Assembly: GCA_017484085.1 (NCBI GenBank)
Contig: JAFUTW010000015.1
Location: 1-40,939, forward strand
Reading direction: 5' to 3'
Source of the DNA: Clostridia bacterium
GTDB taxonomy: Bacteria > Bacillota > Clostridia > Christensenellales > Aristaeellaceae
Length of the DNA: 40,939 nucleotides
A program made the position numbers and the translations under genes. The notes under the pieces were generated by a model. It saw only the letters and a list, made by a program, of their open reading frames with translations, was not told the origin of the DNA and ran no database searches. Shown here piece after piece: positions 15,188-23,091 of this stretch; position 1 is the first letter of the stretch, and each line of letters opens with the position of its first letter.

Positions 15188-16887
15188 AGGCGTTCACCGC
15201 CGTTCAGGCTGGCCTTGAGGTGCAGCAGCGCGGCCTTGGTCTCGCCGGTCGTCTCGCCCAGCAGGCTGGCGATCTCCTGCGCGACGCGCATCTGCTTGTC
15301 GATGACGGCCTGCGCGGTCTCCAGCGTCTCCCGGCGCATCTTCTCCATGGCCTGCAGGCTCTCCTCCTCGACGGAGATGTCCTTGACGATGACGAGATAC
15401 TCGTGGTTGGGCATGGGGATGATGCTCTGCTCCACCATGAGATCGTAGATGGCGGTGCGGCAGCGCTCGTTCATCACGTTTTCACCGGTCTCAAGGATCG
15501 TGGAGAGCTTGTCCATGTTGAGGAAGAGGGAAGCCTCCATGCCGATGCAGTCGTGGTTCAGGTTGAACAGGCGGACGGCGGAGGGGTTGAAGTCCAGGAT
15601 GCGCAGATCGTGATCCAGGCTGATCAGCGCATTGGGCGTGTTGTCCAGGATGGAGTTGGCCGTGGATTCCGCGCGCTGGCGCATATAGGGCAGGCACATG
15701 CGCACGTTGGCCTTGCCGCGGTAGACGGCGATGGCCTTTTCCCGGCAGGTGTCGTAGCCGCAGCCGCCGCAGTTCAGCATATCGGAAGGGCTGACCTTGC
15801 CGATGGAGCGCAGGATGGCCGCGATCTCCTCCTCGGTGGGCATGGGCTCCTCGCTGTGCAGCGAAGGATACTCCACCCTCATGGGAACGTGCAGCGGCTC
15901 GCTCTCGGGCTCCGCGCCCGTCTCCGTGCGGCGGGAGAAGCCGTACACGGCTTCCTTGCTGAGCAGGAAGGAGGGCGCGCGGTCGTACTCGTGCATGGCA
16001 GGGCCGCCCACACAAGAATCCACGCAGGAGGAGAGTTCCAGCAGGTAGCCGGAAATGCGGCTGTCGCGGATGTCCTGCAGCACGCGGATGCAGCGGTCGA
16101 GCCCGTCGATGGCGATGGCGGTATAGCCGGTGCGCTGCTCCGGCGGGATGGTCTTGATGATGCCGCCGGGCACGGGGTAGAGGCGGCTGATCGTGCGGTG
16201 CATGGGGCGGGCGTCTTTGCCGGACTGGCGCTCCACGTCGATGCCCTCGCGGCGGAGCCAGTCGTGCAGCTCGCCGAACATCAGCACGGCGTCGATCTCG
16301 CCGGAATCCTTCGCTTCCTGTTTTTTCGAGATGCAGGGCCCGATGAAGCAGACCTTCACGTCCTTCCCGTACGCCTCGCGCAGCAGCCTTGCGTGCGCGA
16401 CGGCCGGAGAGGCGACGTGCGCCAGCTGGGGCAGCAGCTCGGGGAAGTACTTCTGCACCAGGCGCACGACGGTCGGGCAGCAGGTGGTGATGAGATTGTC
16501 CTGCGTGTGGTTCTGCAGGATCTCGGCGTACGCTTCCGATACGCGGGTGGCGCCGATGGCCGTCTCCTCCACGGCGGCAAAGCCGAGGCGCCCCAGCGCG
16601 CCGGAAACCTGCTCGAAGGTGCAGCCGGGGAAGGCGGCGATGAAGGAAGGAGCGAGGGAGACGACGACGCGCTCCCGGCGCTCCAGCATCGCGCGGACGC
16701 TGTCCAGATCGGAGGCGATCTGCTTGGCGTTCTGCGGGCAGATCAGGGTGCACTTGCCGCACAGCACGCACTCCTCCTCGAGGATGCGCGCCTGATCGTC
16801 GTGAAAGGTGATGGATTTGACGGGGCAGCTGCGGATGCACTTATAGCAGTTCCGGCAGTCTGCCTCCTTCAGCTGGATGATGCTCAT
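15184..16887 (-). CDS. Group C sensory [FeFe] hydrogenase with PAS domain (HydS-like)
   Basis: 567 residues from ATG 16887, chosen because GGAGG lies five bases upstream; a GTG at 16902 would lack a site. Order: two [4Fe-4S] ferredoxin motifs (C11-C14-C17-C21 and C40-C43-C46-C50); H-cluster domain with T-T-C136-C137-P, G-P-C185-I-S-K-K and S-S-C288-V-D-S-C292-V-G-G; a further four-Cys iron-sulphur motif (C373, C376, C381, C398, in CGGCGYDTC); a PAS domain (about 405-510); and a helical tail. Departures from catalytic enzymes (G for M before C185, S-S for M-A before C288) fit the sensory group. C136, the usual proton-relay cysteine, is retained. Predicted to sense H2 or redox state and signal through the overlapping phosphatase gene. 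Confidence 0.9.
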   Translation of the reverse strand: MSIIQLKEADCRNCYKCIRSCPVKSITFHDDQARILEEECVLCGKCTLICPQNAKQIASDLDSVRAMLERRERVVVSLAPSFIAAFPGCTFEQVSGALGRLGFAAVEETAIGATRVSEAYAEILQNHTQDNLITTCCPTVVRLVQKYFPELLPQLAHVASPAVAHARLLREAYGKDVKVCFIGPCISKKQEAKDSGEIDAVLMFGELHDWLRREGIDVERQSGKDARPMHRTISRLYPVPGGIIKTIPPEQRTGYTAIAIDGLDRCIRVLQDIRDSRISGYLLELSSCVDSCVGGPAMHEYDRAPSFLLSKEAVYGFSRRTETGAEPESEPLHVPMRVEYPSLHSEEPMPTEEEIAAILRSIGKVSPSDMLNCGGCGYDTCREKAIAVYRGKANVRMCLPYMRQRAESTANSILDNTPNALISLDHDLRILDFNPSAVRLFNLNHDCIGMEASLFLNMDKLSTILETGENVMNERCRTAIYDLMVEQSIIPMPNHEYLVIVKDISVEEESLQAMEKMRRETLETAQAVIDKQMRVAQEIASLLGETTGETKAALLHLKASLNGGERL

Positions 16888-16898
16888 CGCCGCCTCCG

Positions 16899-17150
16899 TC
16901 ACGCGCGCGTCAGGGGCACGATCTCCTCAGCGATGAGGGAAGGGACCCGCTCGGCGTCCACGTGGTGGAAGAGGGTGTCGTTGACCTTGGCGCATGGGCC
17001 GTCCTTGCAGTTGCCCATGCAGAAGCTGGCCGTGAGGTGGACCTTGTCCGCGATGCCGGCCTTCTCCAGCTCCTCGCGGAACAGCTTGGTGGTGGCGTAG
17101 GCGCCTTTCATGTGGCAGGCGGAGCCGACGCAGATGCTGACATTGACCAT
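16899..17150 (-). CDS. Thioredoxin-like [2Fe-2S] ferredoxin (NuoE/HydC-like)
   Basis: 83 residues, the size of a lone thioredoxin-fold ferredoxin. Four ligands are visible in the expected spacing: C7 and C12 (ICVGSACH) and C44 and C48 (SFCMGNC); C53 is extra. Proteins like this serve as electron carriers or as the NuoE-like small subunit of NAD(P)-linked hydrogenases. No NuoF-like flavin subunit is encoded here, so it more likely shuttles electrons to or from the group B or group C enzyme than forms a bifurcating complex. It sits between the two hydrogenase genes with short gaps, in one operon. Confidence 0.9.
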   Translation of the reverse strand: MVNVSICVGSACHMKGAYATTKLFREELEKAGIADKVHLTASFCMGNCKDGPCAKVNDTLFHHVDAERVPSLIAEEIVPLTRA

Positions 17151-17183
17151 GATAATCCTCCCTTATATTCCGCAGGCAGCCGC

Positions 17184-18632
17184 TTATTCGGCCGGCATGC
17201 CCAAGAGTTCACAGATGTAGAGCGAGTCTTCGATGCTCTTTTCCAGCGCCAGCCGGCCGTACTTGTCCACGTTGCTGGCTTCCTTCGCGCCGTGCGTCAG
17301 GCAGCCCGGGCCGCCGATGCAGCCCTGCTCGCAGGCCATGCCTTCGATGAAGTTCTCCGGCAGCTTGCCCAGCTGGGCCTTGAGCAGCGCCGTCTTGCAC
17401 TCCTCCAGGCCGCTGCAGGCGACGGGGTTCAGATGGAATTCCTCGTCGGTCACCTTCTGCTCCTTCAGCGCTTCCGCCACGGCGTCGCGCAGGCCGCCGC
17501 TGCGGGCGAAGATGCGCCCGAAGTAGGAGGCGTTGTCCAGCACGCCCTCCTCCATGGCCGCGGGGTCGATCTCATAGGCGTCGAACAGCGCCTGGAGCTC
17601 TTCGAAGGTCATGGCCGCGTCGATGATGTCCCGCACCCGCTCCTGCTTGATCTCGCCCTTCTTGGCGACACAGGGCCCGATGAACACGATGGAAGCGTTC
17701 GGATGGGCCTTCTTGATCAGCTGGCCGATAGCGGCCATCGGGGAGAGGTTGGAGGAAATGTGCTCCGCCATCTTGGGGTAGAACTTGCGGATGTAGCTGA
17801 CGAAGGCGGGGCAGCAGCTGGAGGTGAGGAAGCCCTTCTCCTTCAGCTCCTTCGCCTCGCGGTAGGCGACGATGTCCGCGCCCAGCGCGGCCTCGATGAC
17901 GTCCGAGAAGCCGAGGGCCTTGAGGGCGTTCACGATCTGCCCGGTCTTGACGCCGCCGAACTGGCCGGCGATGGACGGGGCGATGACCGCATACAGCGGG
18001 CCGGCGCCTTCGCTGGCGGCTTCCTTCAGCAGGCGCACGACGGAGAGGATGTAGCTCTTGTCCACGATGGCGCCGAAGGGGCACTGGTAGACGCAGGCGC
18101 CGCAGCTGACGCACTTCTCCTCGTCGATCTCCGCCTTGTGGTTTTCATCCATATGGATGGCGCCCGGCTTGCAGGCGCGCTCGCAGGGACGCACGTTTTT
18201 GGTGATGGCGCCGTAGGGGCAGGCGCTGGCGCACTTGCCGCAGGCGATGCACTTCTTGGGGTCGATGACGGCGGTATGGTGGGGATGGGAGATCGCGTCC
18301 TTGGGACACACGTGCTCGCAGCGCCTCGCGATGCAGCCGCGGCAGGCGTCGCCCACCGTCATGCGGCTGACGGGGCACTCGTCGCAGGCGATGGTCAGCA
18401 CCTCGACCTCGTTTTTCTTCTCCGGATGGCCGCCCAGCGCCATCTGGATGCGCTGGCCGATGATGGCGCGCTCCTTGTAAATGCAGCAGCGGGTCGTGGG
18501 CTCCGGGCCGGGGATGATGGTCTCCGGGATGGAGAGCAGGTTTTCCTGCAGCCGGTCCTCCTTGGCCAGGCGGGCCACTTCTTTCAGGACCTTGTATTTC
18601 AGTTCCTGTACACTGGTATCGAATTTCGGCAA
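17184..18632 (-). CDS. Group B [FeFe] hydrogenase
   Basis: 482 residues. The start is a TTG, supported by AAAGGG eight bases upstream and by the lack of any nearby in-frame ATG. The N-terminal part has a Cys-rich segment (C83, C86, C97, C100, C105, C109) and ferredoxin motifs (C128-C131-C134-C138; C174-C177-C180-C184, plus C150 and C154). The H-cluster domain has S-S-C273-C274-P-A-F, G-P-C321-V-A-K-K and G-M-A-C434-E-Q-G-C438-I-G-G. These are the three H-cluster loops with all ligands and the relay cysteine C273, so it should be able to evolve or oxidise H2. The layout matches the poorly characterised group B (M2/M3-like) enzymes of Clostridia. First gene of the operon, behind a strong promoter with a Rex-like site. 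Confidence 0.9.
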   Translation of the reverse strand: MPKFDTSVQELKYKVLKEVARLAKEDRLQENLLSIPETIIPGPEPTTRCCIYKERAIIGQRIQMALGGHPEKKNEVEVLTIACDECPVSRMTVGDACRGCIARRCEHVCPKDAISHPHHTAVIDPKKCIACGKCASACPYGAITKNVRPCERACKPGAIHMDENHKAEIDEEKCVSCGACVYQCPFGAIVDKSYILSVVRLLKEAASEGAGPLYAVIAPSIAGQFGGVKTGQIVNALKALGFSDVIEAALGADIVAYREAKELKEKGFLTSSCCPAFVSYIRKFYPKMAEHISSNLSPMAAIGQLIKKAHPNASIVFIGPCVAKKGEIKQERVRDIIDAAMTFEELQALFDAYEIDPAAMEEGVLDNASYFGRIFARSGGLRDAVAEALKEQKVTDEEFHLNPVACSGLEECKTALLKAQLGKLPENFIEGMACEQGCIGGPGCLTHGAKEASNVDKYGRLALEKSIEDSLYICELLGMPAE

Positions 18633-18710
18633 ACGTTACACCCTTTCTGAATGGTTTCTTCATCACAGTGGAAGCGTACAGAGACAGATCGTCTGCACAC
18701 ATCCCCTTTC

Positions 18711-18739
18711 AGTGTAACGCTGCAGCACAAATTTGTCAA
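18711..18739 (-). promoter_or_regulatory. Promoter of the hydrogenase operon
   Basis: Minus strand TTGACA, 17-base spacer, TACACT. It is about 80 bases before the TTG start of the group B hydrogenase. Confidence 0.75.
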
Positions 18740-18750
18740 TTAATTAACAG
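18733..18750. promoter_or_regulatory. Candidate Rex (NADH-responsive repressor) operator
   Basis: TTGTCAATTAATTAACAG matches the clostridial Rex pattern TTGTTAA-N4-TTAACAA at 12 of 14 defined positions and covers the -35 box of the hydrogenase promoter. Rex is known to control hydrogenase and fermentation genes in Clostridia. No rex gene is in the window. Confidence 0.6.
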
Positions 18751-18791
18751 AAATTAGCCATGTAAAACCCGTCAGAAGTCTGGATGCGTAT

Positions 18792-18820
18792 TTGACACGG
18801 ATGACAGAGGGATTTATAAT
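18792..18820 (+). promoter_or_regulatory. Promoter of the yqhQ-type gene
   Basis: Perfect TTGACA and TATAAT with a 17-base spacer, 75 bases before the ATG. Confidence 0.8.
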
Positions 18821-18895
18821 ATCCGGAACGGCATCGGCCGTTTCAAAGCGTCCAGAGAGAGCGCAGGAGCCAAGGCTCCGGAAAGCGAGGCATAT

Positions 18896-19939
18896 ATGGC
18901 CAAAAAGAGTTGTCCTTATAAGGATATCGGCGGACAGGCCGTCATGGAGGGCGTGATGATGCAGAGCCCCGGCGACGAGAGCATCGCGATCGCGGTGCGC
19001 CGGCCGGACGGCAAGATCTACGTCACCTGCGACCACAGGGAGCCGATTTCGAAGAAACACCCGTGGATGGGCAAGCCCATCATCCGCGGCTGCGTCAACA
19101 TGGTGCTCATGCTCAAGATGGGCATGGAGACCCTGGACAAGAGCACGAAGATGCTGGGCATCATGGAGGAGGAGCCCAGCCGCTTCGAAAAATGGCTGGC
19201 GAAGAAGTTCGGCGCGGACATCGACAAGGTCGTGATGGCGGTCGCCATGGTTCTGGCCGTCGTGATGAGCCTCGGGCTGTTCATGGCGATCCCTTCCGCG
19301 GTCGCCACGGCGCTGTCTCACGTCATCGCAAGCCGCCTGCTGGTCAACCTCGTGGCCGGCATTGTGCGCATCGGCATCCTCGTGGGGTACATGGTGGCGA
19401 TCTCCTTCGTGCCGGACATCAAGCGCGTGTTCCAGTACCACGGCGCGGAGCACAAGACGGTTTACTGCAACGAGGCGGATCTCCCACTGACGCCGGCAAA
19501 CGCCCGGACCTTCTCCAGGCTGCACCCGCGCTGCGGTACGGCGTTCCTGTTCCTCGTCATGTTCATCTCCATCCTCATCGGGTCCGTGGCCGATCAGCTG
19601 CTGTTCCTCCTCTTCGGTATCGAGCGGCTGACCTTCCTGGGGAGGCTGCTGCGCAGCCTGCTCATCCTGCCGGTCATCTCGGGCGTCTCCTACGAGGTGC
19701 TCAAGGGGCTGGCCCACGCGGGCGACGCGTGGTATGTGCGGGCGCTGCGCTGGCCGGGCCTCATGATGCAGTACCTCACGACGAGGGAACCGGAAGACGA
19801 GATGCTGGAGGTGGCCATCGCCTCCATGAAGGCCGCCAAGGCCGGCCCGCTCGCCTACGCGGAGCAGCTGGATGACGGCGTCGTCAAATGGGAGGGTGAG
19901 GACGCCGCCCCCGCCGAGGCCGCACAGGAAAAGGTCTGA
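18896..19939 (+). CDS. yqhQ: DUF1385 family membrane protein YqhQ
   Basis: 347 residues. The N-terminal I-G-G-Q-A-V-M-E-G-V-M-M segment and the central Y-H-G-A-E-H-K-T-V-Y motif with C-G-T-A-F-L are diagnostic of DUF1385. Membrane segments are at about 114-133, 148-170, 212-240 and 250-265. The family is widespread in Clostridia and Bacilli and often lies upstream of prmC/prfA; its biochemical role is not established. Here that neighbour is absent: a repeat element and a minus-strand gene follow. GCGAGG precedes the ATG. The C-terminal tail is Ala/Glu-rich. Confidence 0.92.
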   Translation: MAKKSCPYKDIGGQAVMEGVMMQSPGDESIAIAVRRPDGKIYVTCDHREPISKKHPWMGKPIIRGCVNMVLMLKMGMETLDKSTKMLGIMEEEPSRFEKWLAKKFGADIDKVVMAVAMVLAVVMSLGLFMAIPSAVATALSHVIASRLLVNLVAGIVRIGILVGYMVAISFVPDIKRVFQYHGAEHKTVYCNEADLPLTPANARTFSRLHPRCGTAFLFLVMFISILIGSVADQLLFLLFGIERLTFLGRLLRSLLILPVISGVSYEVLKGLAHAGDAWYVRALRWPGLMMQYLTTREPEDEMLEVAIASMKAAKAGPLAYAEQLDDGVVKWEGEDAAPAEAAQEKV

Positions 19940-20016
19940 TCCAACTGAATACAAACGGGTCTGTCACGATAACCAGAAACTGAACAGTTGCAGGAAAGCA
20001 GTTTCCTATAGCTCTC

Positions 20017-20253
20017 GGCTCCCCTTCACAGGGGAGCTGCCGAGCAAAGCGAGGCTGAGGGGTTTCCCGTTCACCGGGAGGAACCCTTCCACCGCCTAAC
20101 GGCGGTCCCCCTCCCCTATTCAGGGGAGGCAAGGCTTAAAGAAGCAGCTTTGTTTTCATCTTGCCTTCCCCTTTAGGGTTGATCCCGTTCTGAAAGAACG
20201 AGGATGCCTCCCGGCGAGGGGAAGGTGGCTCGCGAAGCGAGACGGATGAGGTT
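20017..20253. repeat. Dispersed palindromic intergenic element, copy 3
   Basis: Most of the 374-bp gap after yqhQ. It has the same parts as copy 1: GGCTCCCCTTCACAGGGGAG, CGAGGCTGAGGGGTTTCCC, GGAACCCTTCCACCGC, CTCCCC…GGGGAGGCAAGGC, a second hairpin around GTTCTGAAAGAACGAGG, then GCTCGCGAAGCGAGACGGATGAGGTT. No coding potential. After it, AAGGCAT…ATGCCTT (20259-20281) is a weak hairpin that may end the minus-strand oxidoreductase gene. Confidence 0.8.
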
Positions 20254-20313
20254 AATATAAGGCATTTGTCCGCTATGCCTTCAATTGCTGGTTATTTAGA
20301 CAGACCCGCTTTT

Positions 20314-21474
20314 TTATTTTTGGTACGACTTGGAGAGATCCATCACGATGGGCTTTGCGGTCTTCTCCGGGCTTTTCGCGGCGTGCTCCGCAAGCAGGGC
20401 GGCGTAGCGCTTGCCGTCGATGGGCAGGGAAACGGTCTCGCCCGTCCACGCGGAGAGCACCATGCCGTTGGCCAGCTGCAGGGAGGCCATGCCCTCGCGC
20501 CCGTCGGCGATGAGCGGAGCGCCGCGCAGGATATGCGCGGTGAAGGCGCGGATGACGCCGCCGTGCATCTCCGGCTTTCCGGTGACGGCGATCTCCTCCG
20601 TTTCCGCCTCCGGCTGGCCGTATCCGGAGGGATAATTGCGGATGAAGTCCGTGCAGCCCCGGCTGAGGCGGGTGACGCTCAGCCGGCCGTTCTCGGCCAG
20701 GATGCGCCCGCCGTCCAGCGCGATCTCCATGCGGTTCGTGCCCGGGGTTTCGCCGGTCGTCGAGATGAAGGTGCCCGTCGCGCCGTTTGCGTACTCCATG
20801 TAGCAGGTGACGTCGTCCTCTACCTCTATGTCGTGCCAGCGGCCGAACCCGCAGAATGCGCGCAGGCGCACGGGCATGCCGCAGATCCACTGGAAGATGT
20901 CCAGGCTGTGGGGTGCCTGGTTGAGCAGCACGCCGCCGCCGTCCCGCTTCCACGTCGCGCGCCAGGCTGCGGAATCGTAGTAGCTCTGCGCGCGGAACCA
21001 GTCGGTGACGATGTAGCTCGTGCGGCGCACTTCGCCCAGCTCGCCGGAGGAGACGATGCGCTTCACCTCGCGCCACAGGGGATAGGTGCGCACGTTGAAC
21101 ATGACGGCGTAGGTGAGGCCGGTGCGCTCCGCCTCCGCTGCGATGGCCTCCGCTTCCAGGGTGGTGACGCCCACGGGCTTCTCCAGCAGCACGTGCAGCC
21201 CCGCGCGGAAGGCCGCTATGGCCTGGGCTGCGTGCAGGCGGTGCACGGAGGAGATGATCACCGCATCCGCGGCGCCGGAGGCGAAAAGCTCCTCTGCGGT
21301 GGAAAAGACGCGCACGTCCCCGCCGCCGGGCATGGCGCGGAGGTTGGCGACGGCGTCCTCGTGGGCCGTTACGACGGCGGAGAGCCGGGCTTCCGGCACC
21401 TCGGTCAGGATGGTGCGCGCGTGGCCCTGACCCATCGCGCCGAAGCCGATGATGGCGATGCGGAGTCTGTCCAT
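20314..21474 (-). CDS. Gfo/Idh/MocA family NAD(P)-dependent oxidoreductase
   Basis: 386 residues. The Rossmann fingerprint I-I-G-F-G-A-M-G-Q-G-H-A is at 8-19, and the family motif E-K-P-V-G at 98-102 carries the conserved Lys. The catalytic-helix region G-G-G-V-L-L-N-Q-A-P-H-S-L-D (about 190-203) has the conserved H in place. Members oxidise or reduce hydroxyl groups of sugars, inositols and sugar acids. It is a single gene with AAAGGAG and its own promoter, and no transporter beside it, so the substrate is unknown. Confidence 0.9.
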   Translation of the reverse strand: MDRLRIAIIGFGAMGQGHARTILTEVPEARLSAVVTAHEDAVANLRAMPGGGDVRVFSTAEELFASGAADAVIISSVHRLHAAQAIAAFRAGLHVLLEKPVGVTTLEAEAIAAEAERTGLTYAVMFNVRTYPLWREVKRIVSSGELGEVRRTSYIVTDWFRAQSYYDSAAWRATWKRDGGGVLLNQAPHSLDIFQWICGMPVRLRAFCGFGRWHDIEVEDDVTCYMEYANGATGTFISTTGETPGTNRMEIALDGGRILAENGRLSVTRLSRGCTDFIRNYPSGYGQPEAETEEIAVTGKPEMHGGVIRAFTAHILRGAPLIADGREGMASLQLANGMVLSAWTGETVSLPIDGKRYAALLAEHAAKSPEKTAKPIVMDLSKSYQK

Positions 21475-21518
21475 GGCTGTCTCCTTTGAATCTGTCGGTT
21501 TGTTATCTGAATGAGAGA

Positions 21519-21548
21519 ATTATAAAGCATGGATCCCTTTGAGCGCAA
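21519..21548 (-). promoter_or_regulatory. Promoter of the Gfo/Idh/MocA gene
   Basis: Minus strand TTGCGC, 18-base spacer, TATAAT, about 45 bases before the ATG. Confidence 0.6.
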
Positions 21549-21576
21549 TGCGGCGGGGATTTGTTTGTTTTTTCGC

Positions 21577-21604
21577 TTGTTTTCTCCGGGAAAAGGATTA
21601 TACT
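21577..21604 (+). promoter_or_regulatory. Promoter of the ATC-hydrolase-like pair
   Basis: TTGTTT, 16-base spacer, TATACT, about 95 bases before the first ATG; divergent from the oxidoreductase promoter. Confidence 0.5.
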
Positions 21605-21699
21605 GTTTCTGTTTTGTGATCCTAACACCTGCCGGTCACCGGTTTCAGGACGGCGGCAGGCAAGCGCGGTTTAATGGATAAAAAGGAGTTTCATCGGCA

Positions 21700-22344
21700 A
21701 TGAAGTACAGCGGTATGCCCGCAGGCATGTGGCTCCTGTTCGGGCGGTCTTTTCGAAGCAATCTCACGGCCGTGCTGCGTCTTGATCCCGCGGCGGCGCG
21801 GCAGACGGCAGCGCGGGCCAAAGCAAAGTACACGGAGATCATCGCCGCGCTCCCTGTATTTGAAAAAGGCGACCGCTTCCGGATGAACATCGTGAGCTGC
21901 GCTTTGTTTTCTGCTTTCCTTCTCAGCCTGCCGGAAAAGCCGGGCGTGGAGCAGGCGACAGAATACTACCGCGGCGCGATGATGACAAAGCCGATGCTCC
22001 TGTTTTGCCGCCTTAGCGGGAAACGGAAGTTCACGGACGGAGATCTTGAGGGGATGCGGCAGACAGCGGCATTCCGCGCCGCCGACCGCAACTCGTATTC
22101 CTGGAACATGGATTTCCTGCCGTATGCCGACGGCAGCGGGTACGAGGCGCGGTTCACGAAGTGCGGGATCTGCACGCTGATGCGGGAGCTGGGGCTTTAC
22201 GATCTGGTCCCGGCGATGTGCAGGCTGGATTACACAATGAGCGAGGCCGGCGGGGTCAGCGATTTTGTGCGGCAGTACACTTTGGCCTCCGGCGGGCCCT
22301 ACTGCGACTGCGGATACAAGCGCAAGGGACGGGGCGCGGCGTAA
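21700..22344 (+). CDS. L-2-amino-thiazoline-4-carboxylic acid hydrolase-like protein, first copy
   Basis: 214 residues with AAAAAGGAG upstream of the ATG. The C-terminal half carries the family signature: F-T-K-C-G-I-C-T-L-M-R-E-L-G (about 151-164), then P-A-M-C-R-L-D-Y, and a final cysteine-containing G-G-P-Y-C-D-C-G-Y. The family is named from the Pseudomonas AtcB/AtcC cysteine-synthesis enzymes, but most clostridial members are of unknown substrate. The N-terminal half is helical with a hydrophobic stretch around 64-76 and no signal peptide. It is followed 47 bases on by a second, diverged member, suggesting an old tandem duplication and possibly a heteromer. Confidence 0.72.
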   Translation: MKYSGMPAGMWLLFGRSFRSNLTAVLRLDPAAARQTAARAKAKYTEIIAALPVFEKGDRFRMNIVSCALFSAFLLSLPEKPGVEQATEYYRGAMMTKPMLLFCRLSGKRKFTDGDLEGMRQTAAFRAADRNSYSWNMDFLPYADGSGYEARFTKCGICTLMRELGLYDLVPAMCRLDYTMSEAGGVSDFVRQYTLASGGPYCDCGYKRKGRGAA

Positions 22345-22391
22345 CGCCTGCAGCAGGGGGAGAAAACAGGAGACGACCAGGGGAACGAAGC

Positions 22392-23027
22392 ATGAAATAC
22401 AGAGGAATCTACTGGGCGGTGTTTGCGCCCATCATAAAGAAAAGCATTGCCGCGCGGTTTGGCAAAGAGCTGGCCGCGCAGTCTATCCGGCAAGGAAAAG
22501 CGGAGTACCGGCGGCTCCTTGCCCGGGCGGATGACCTGGGGCCCGGCAATCCGATGGCGATGAATGCTTATTTTGCCTTCGTCTTTGCCGCCGCGTGGCT
22601 GGGCAGCGGAAAGAAGATCACGCCGGACGGGATGGCGCAGGTCATGACGGACGTACTGGAAAGCAGGCTGCTTCGCACCGTTTTCGGCCTTACCGATCTC
22701 AACCGGACCCCGAAAAAGTGGGAACGGTCCATGCGGCGCTATGAAGCGTGGTATACGAAGAACGGCGCCGCCTATCCGGTCAACTGGGTGGTGCAGTTTG
22801 ATGAAGACAAACACCGGGACGGGAGCTATTACTGCTTTACCCGCTGCCCGATCTGCGAGTTTTGCCGGCGAGAGGGGATCGACGAGCTGATGCCGGCGCT
22901 CTGCTCAACAGACGAGGTCATGTTCCGGCTGCAGCACGGGCGGCTTTTCCGGGAGCACACCCTTGCCAGAGGGGAAGGTATGTGCGATTACTGGATCGTT
23001 GGGGACAGAGTGAAGGATCCGCGGTGA
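22392..23027 (+). CDS. L-2-amino-thiazoline-4-carboxylic acid hydrolase-like protein, second copy
   Basis: 211 residues from ATG 22392, which has AGGGGAAC upstream and gives an N-terminus (MKYRGIYWAVFAP) parallel to the first copy (MKYSGMPAGMWLLF). A longer frame starting inside the previous gene is not supported. The C-terminal signature is F-T-R-C-P-I-C-E-F-C-R-R-E-G with P-A-L-C-S-T-D and a closing G-E-G-M-C-D-Y-W. Both copies keep the paired Cys and the Asp, so both may be active. A strong terminator follows. Confidence 0.72.
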   Translation: MKYRGIYWAVFAPIIKKSIAARFGKELAAQSIRQGKAEYRRLLARADDLGPGNPMAMNAYFAFVFAAAWLGSGKKITPDGMAQVMTDVLESRLLRTVFGLTDLNRTPKKWERSMRRYEAWYTKNGAAYPVNWVVQFDEDKHRDGSYYCFTRCPICEFCRREGIDELMPALCSTDEVMFRLQHGRLFREHTLARGEGMCDYWIVGDRVKDPR

Positions 23028-23060
23028 AGGGCGGATCCCGGTACTGTGCATATAAAAACG

Positions 23061-23091
23061 GCCCGCCTGACAGGGATGCTGTCAGGCGGGC
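23061..23091. terminator. Bidirectional terminator between ATC-hydrolase-like and XRE genes
   Basis: Perfect 13-pair stem GCCCGCCTGACAG / CTGTCAGGCGGGC with a five-base loop, AAAAA on the left and TATTTGTT on the right. Its right end overlaps the stop codon of the XRE gene. Confidence 0.85.

Noticed and set aside
16899-18632. Electron-bifurcating HydABC hydrogenase
   Set aside because: There is no NuoF-like flavin and NAD-binding subunit in the operon, and the large subunit is group B type rather than the HydA of trimeric bifurcating enzymes.
15220-18650. Long plus-strand open frames opposite the hydrogenase operon
   Set aside because: Antisense shadows; the minus-strand proteins have all expected iron-sulphur motifs, operon spacing and ribosome binding sites.
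22161-22391. Longer N-terminus for the second ATC-hydrolase-like gene
   Set aside because: It would overlap the previous gene by 184 bases in another frame; the ATG at 22392 has a ribosome binding site and gives an N-terminus parallel to the first copy.
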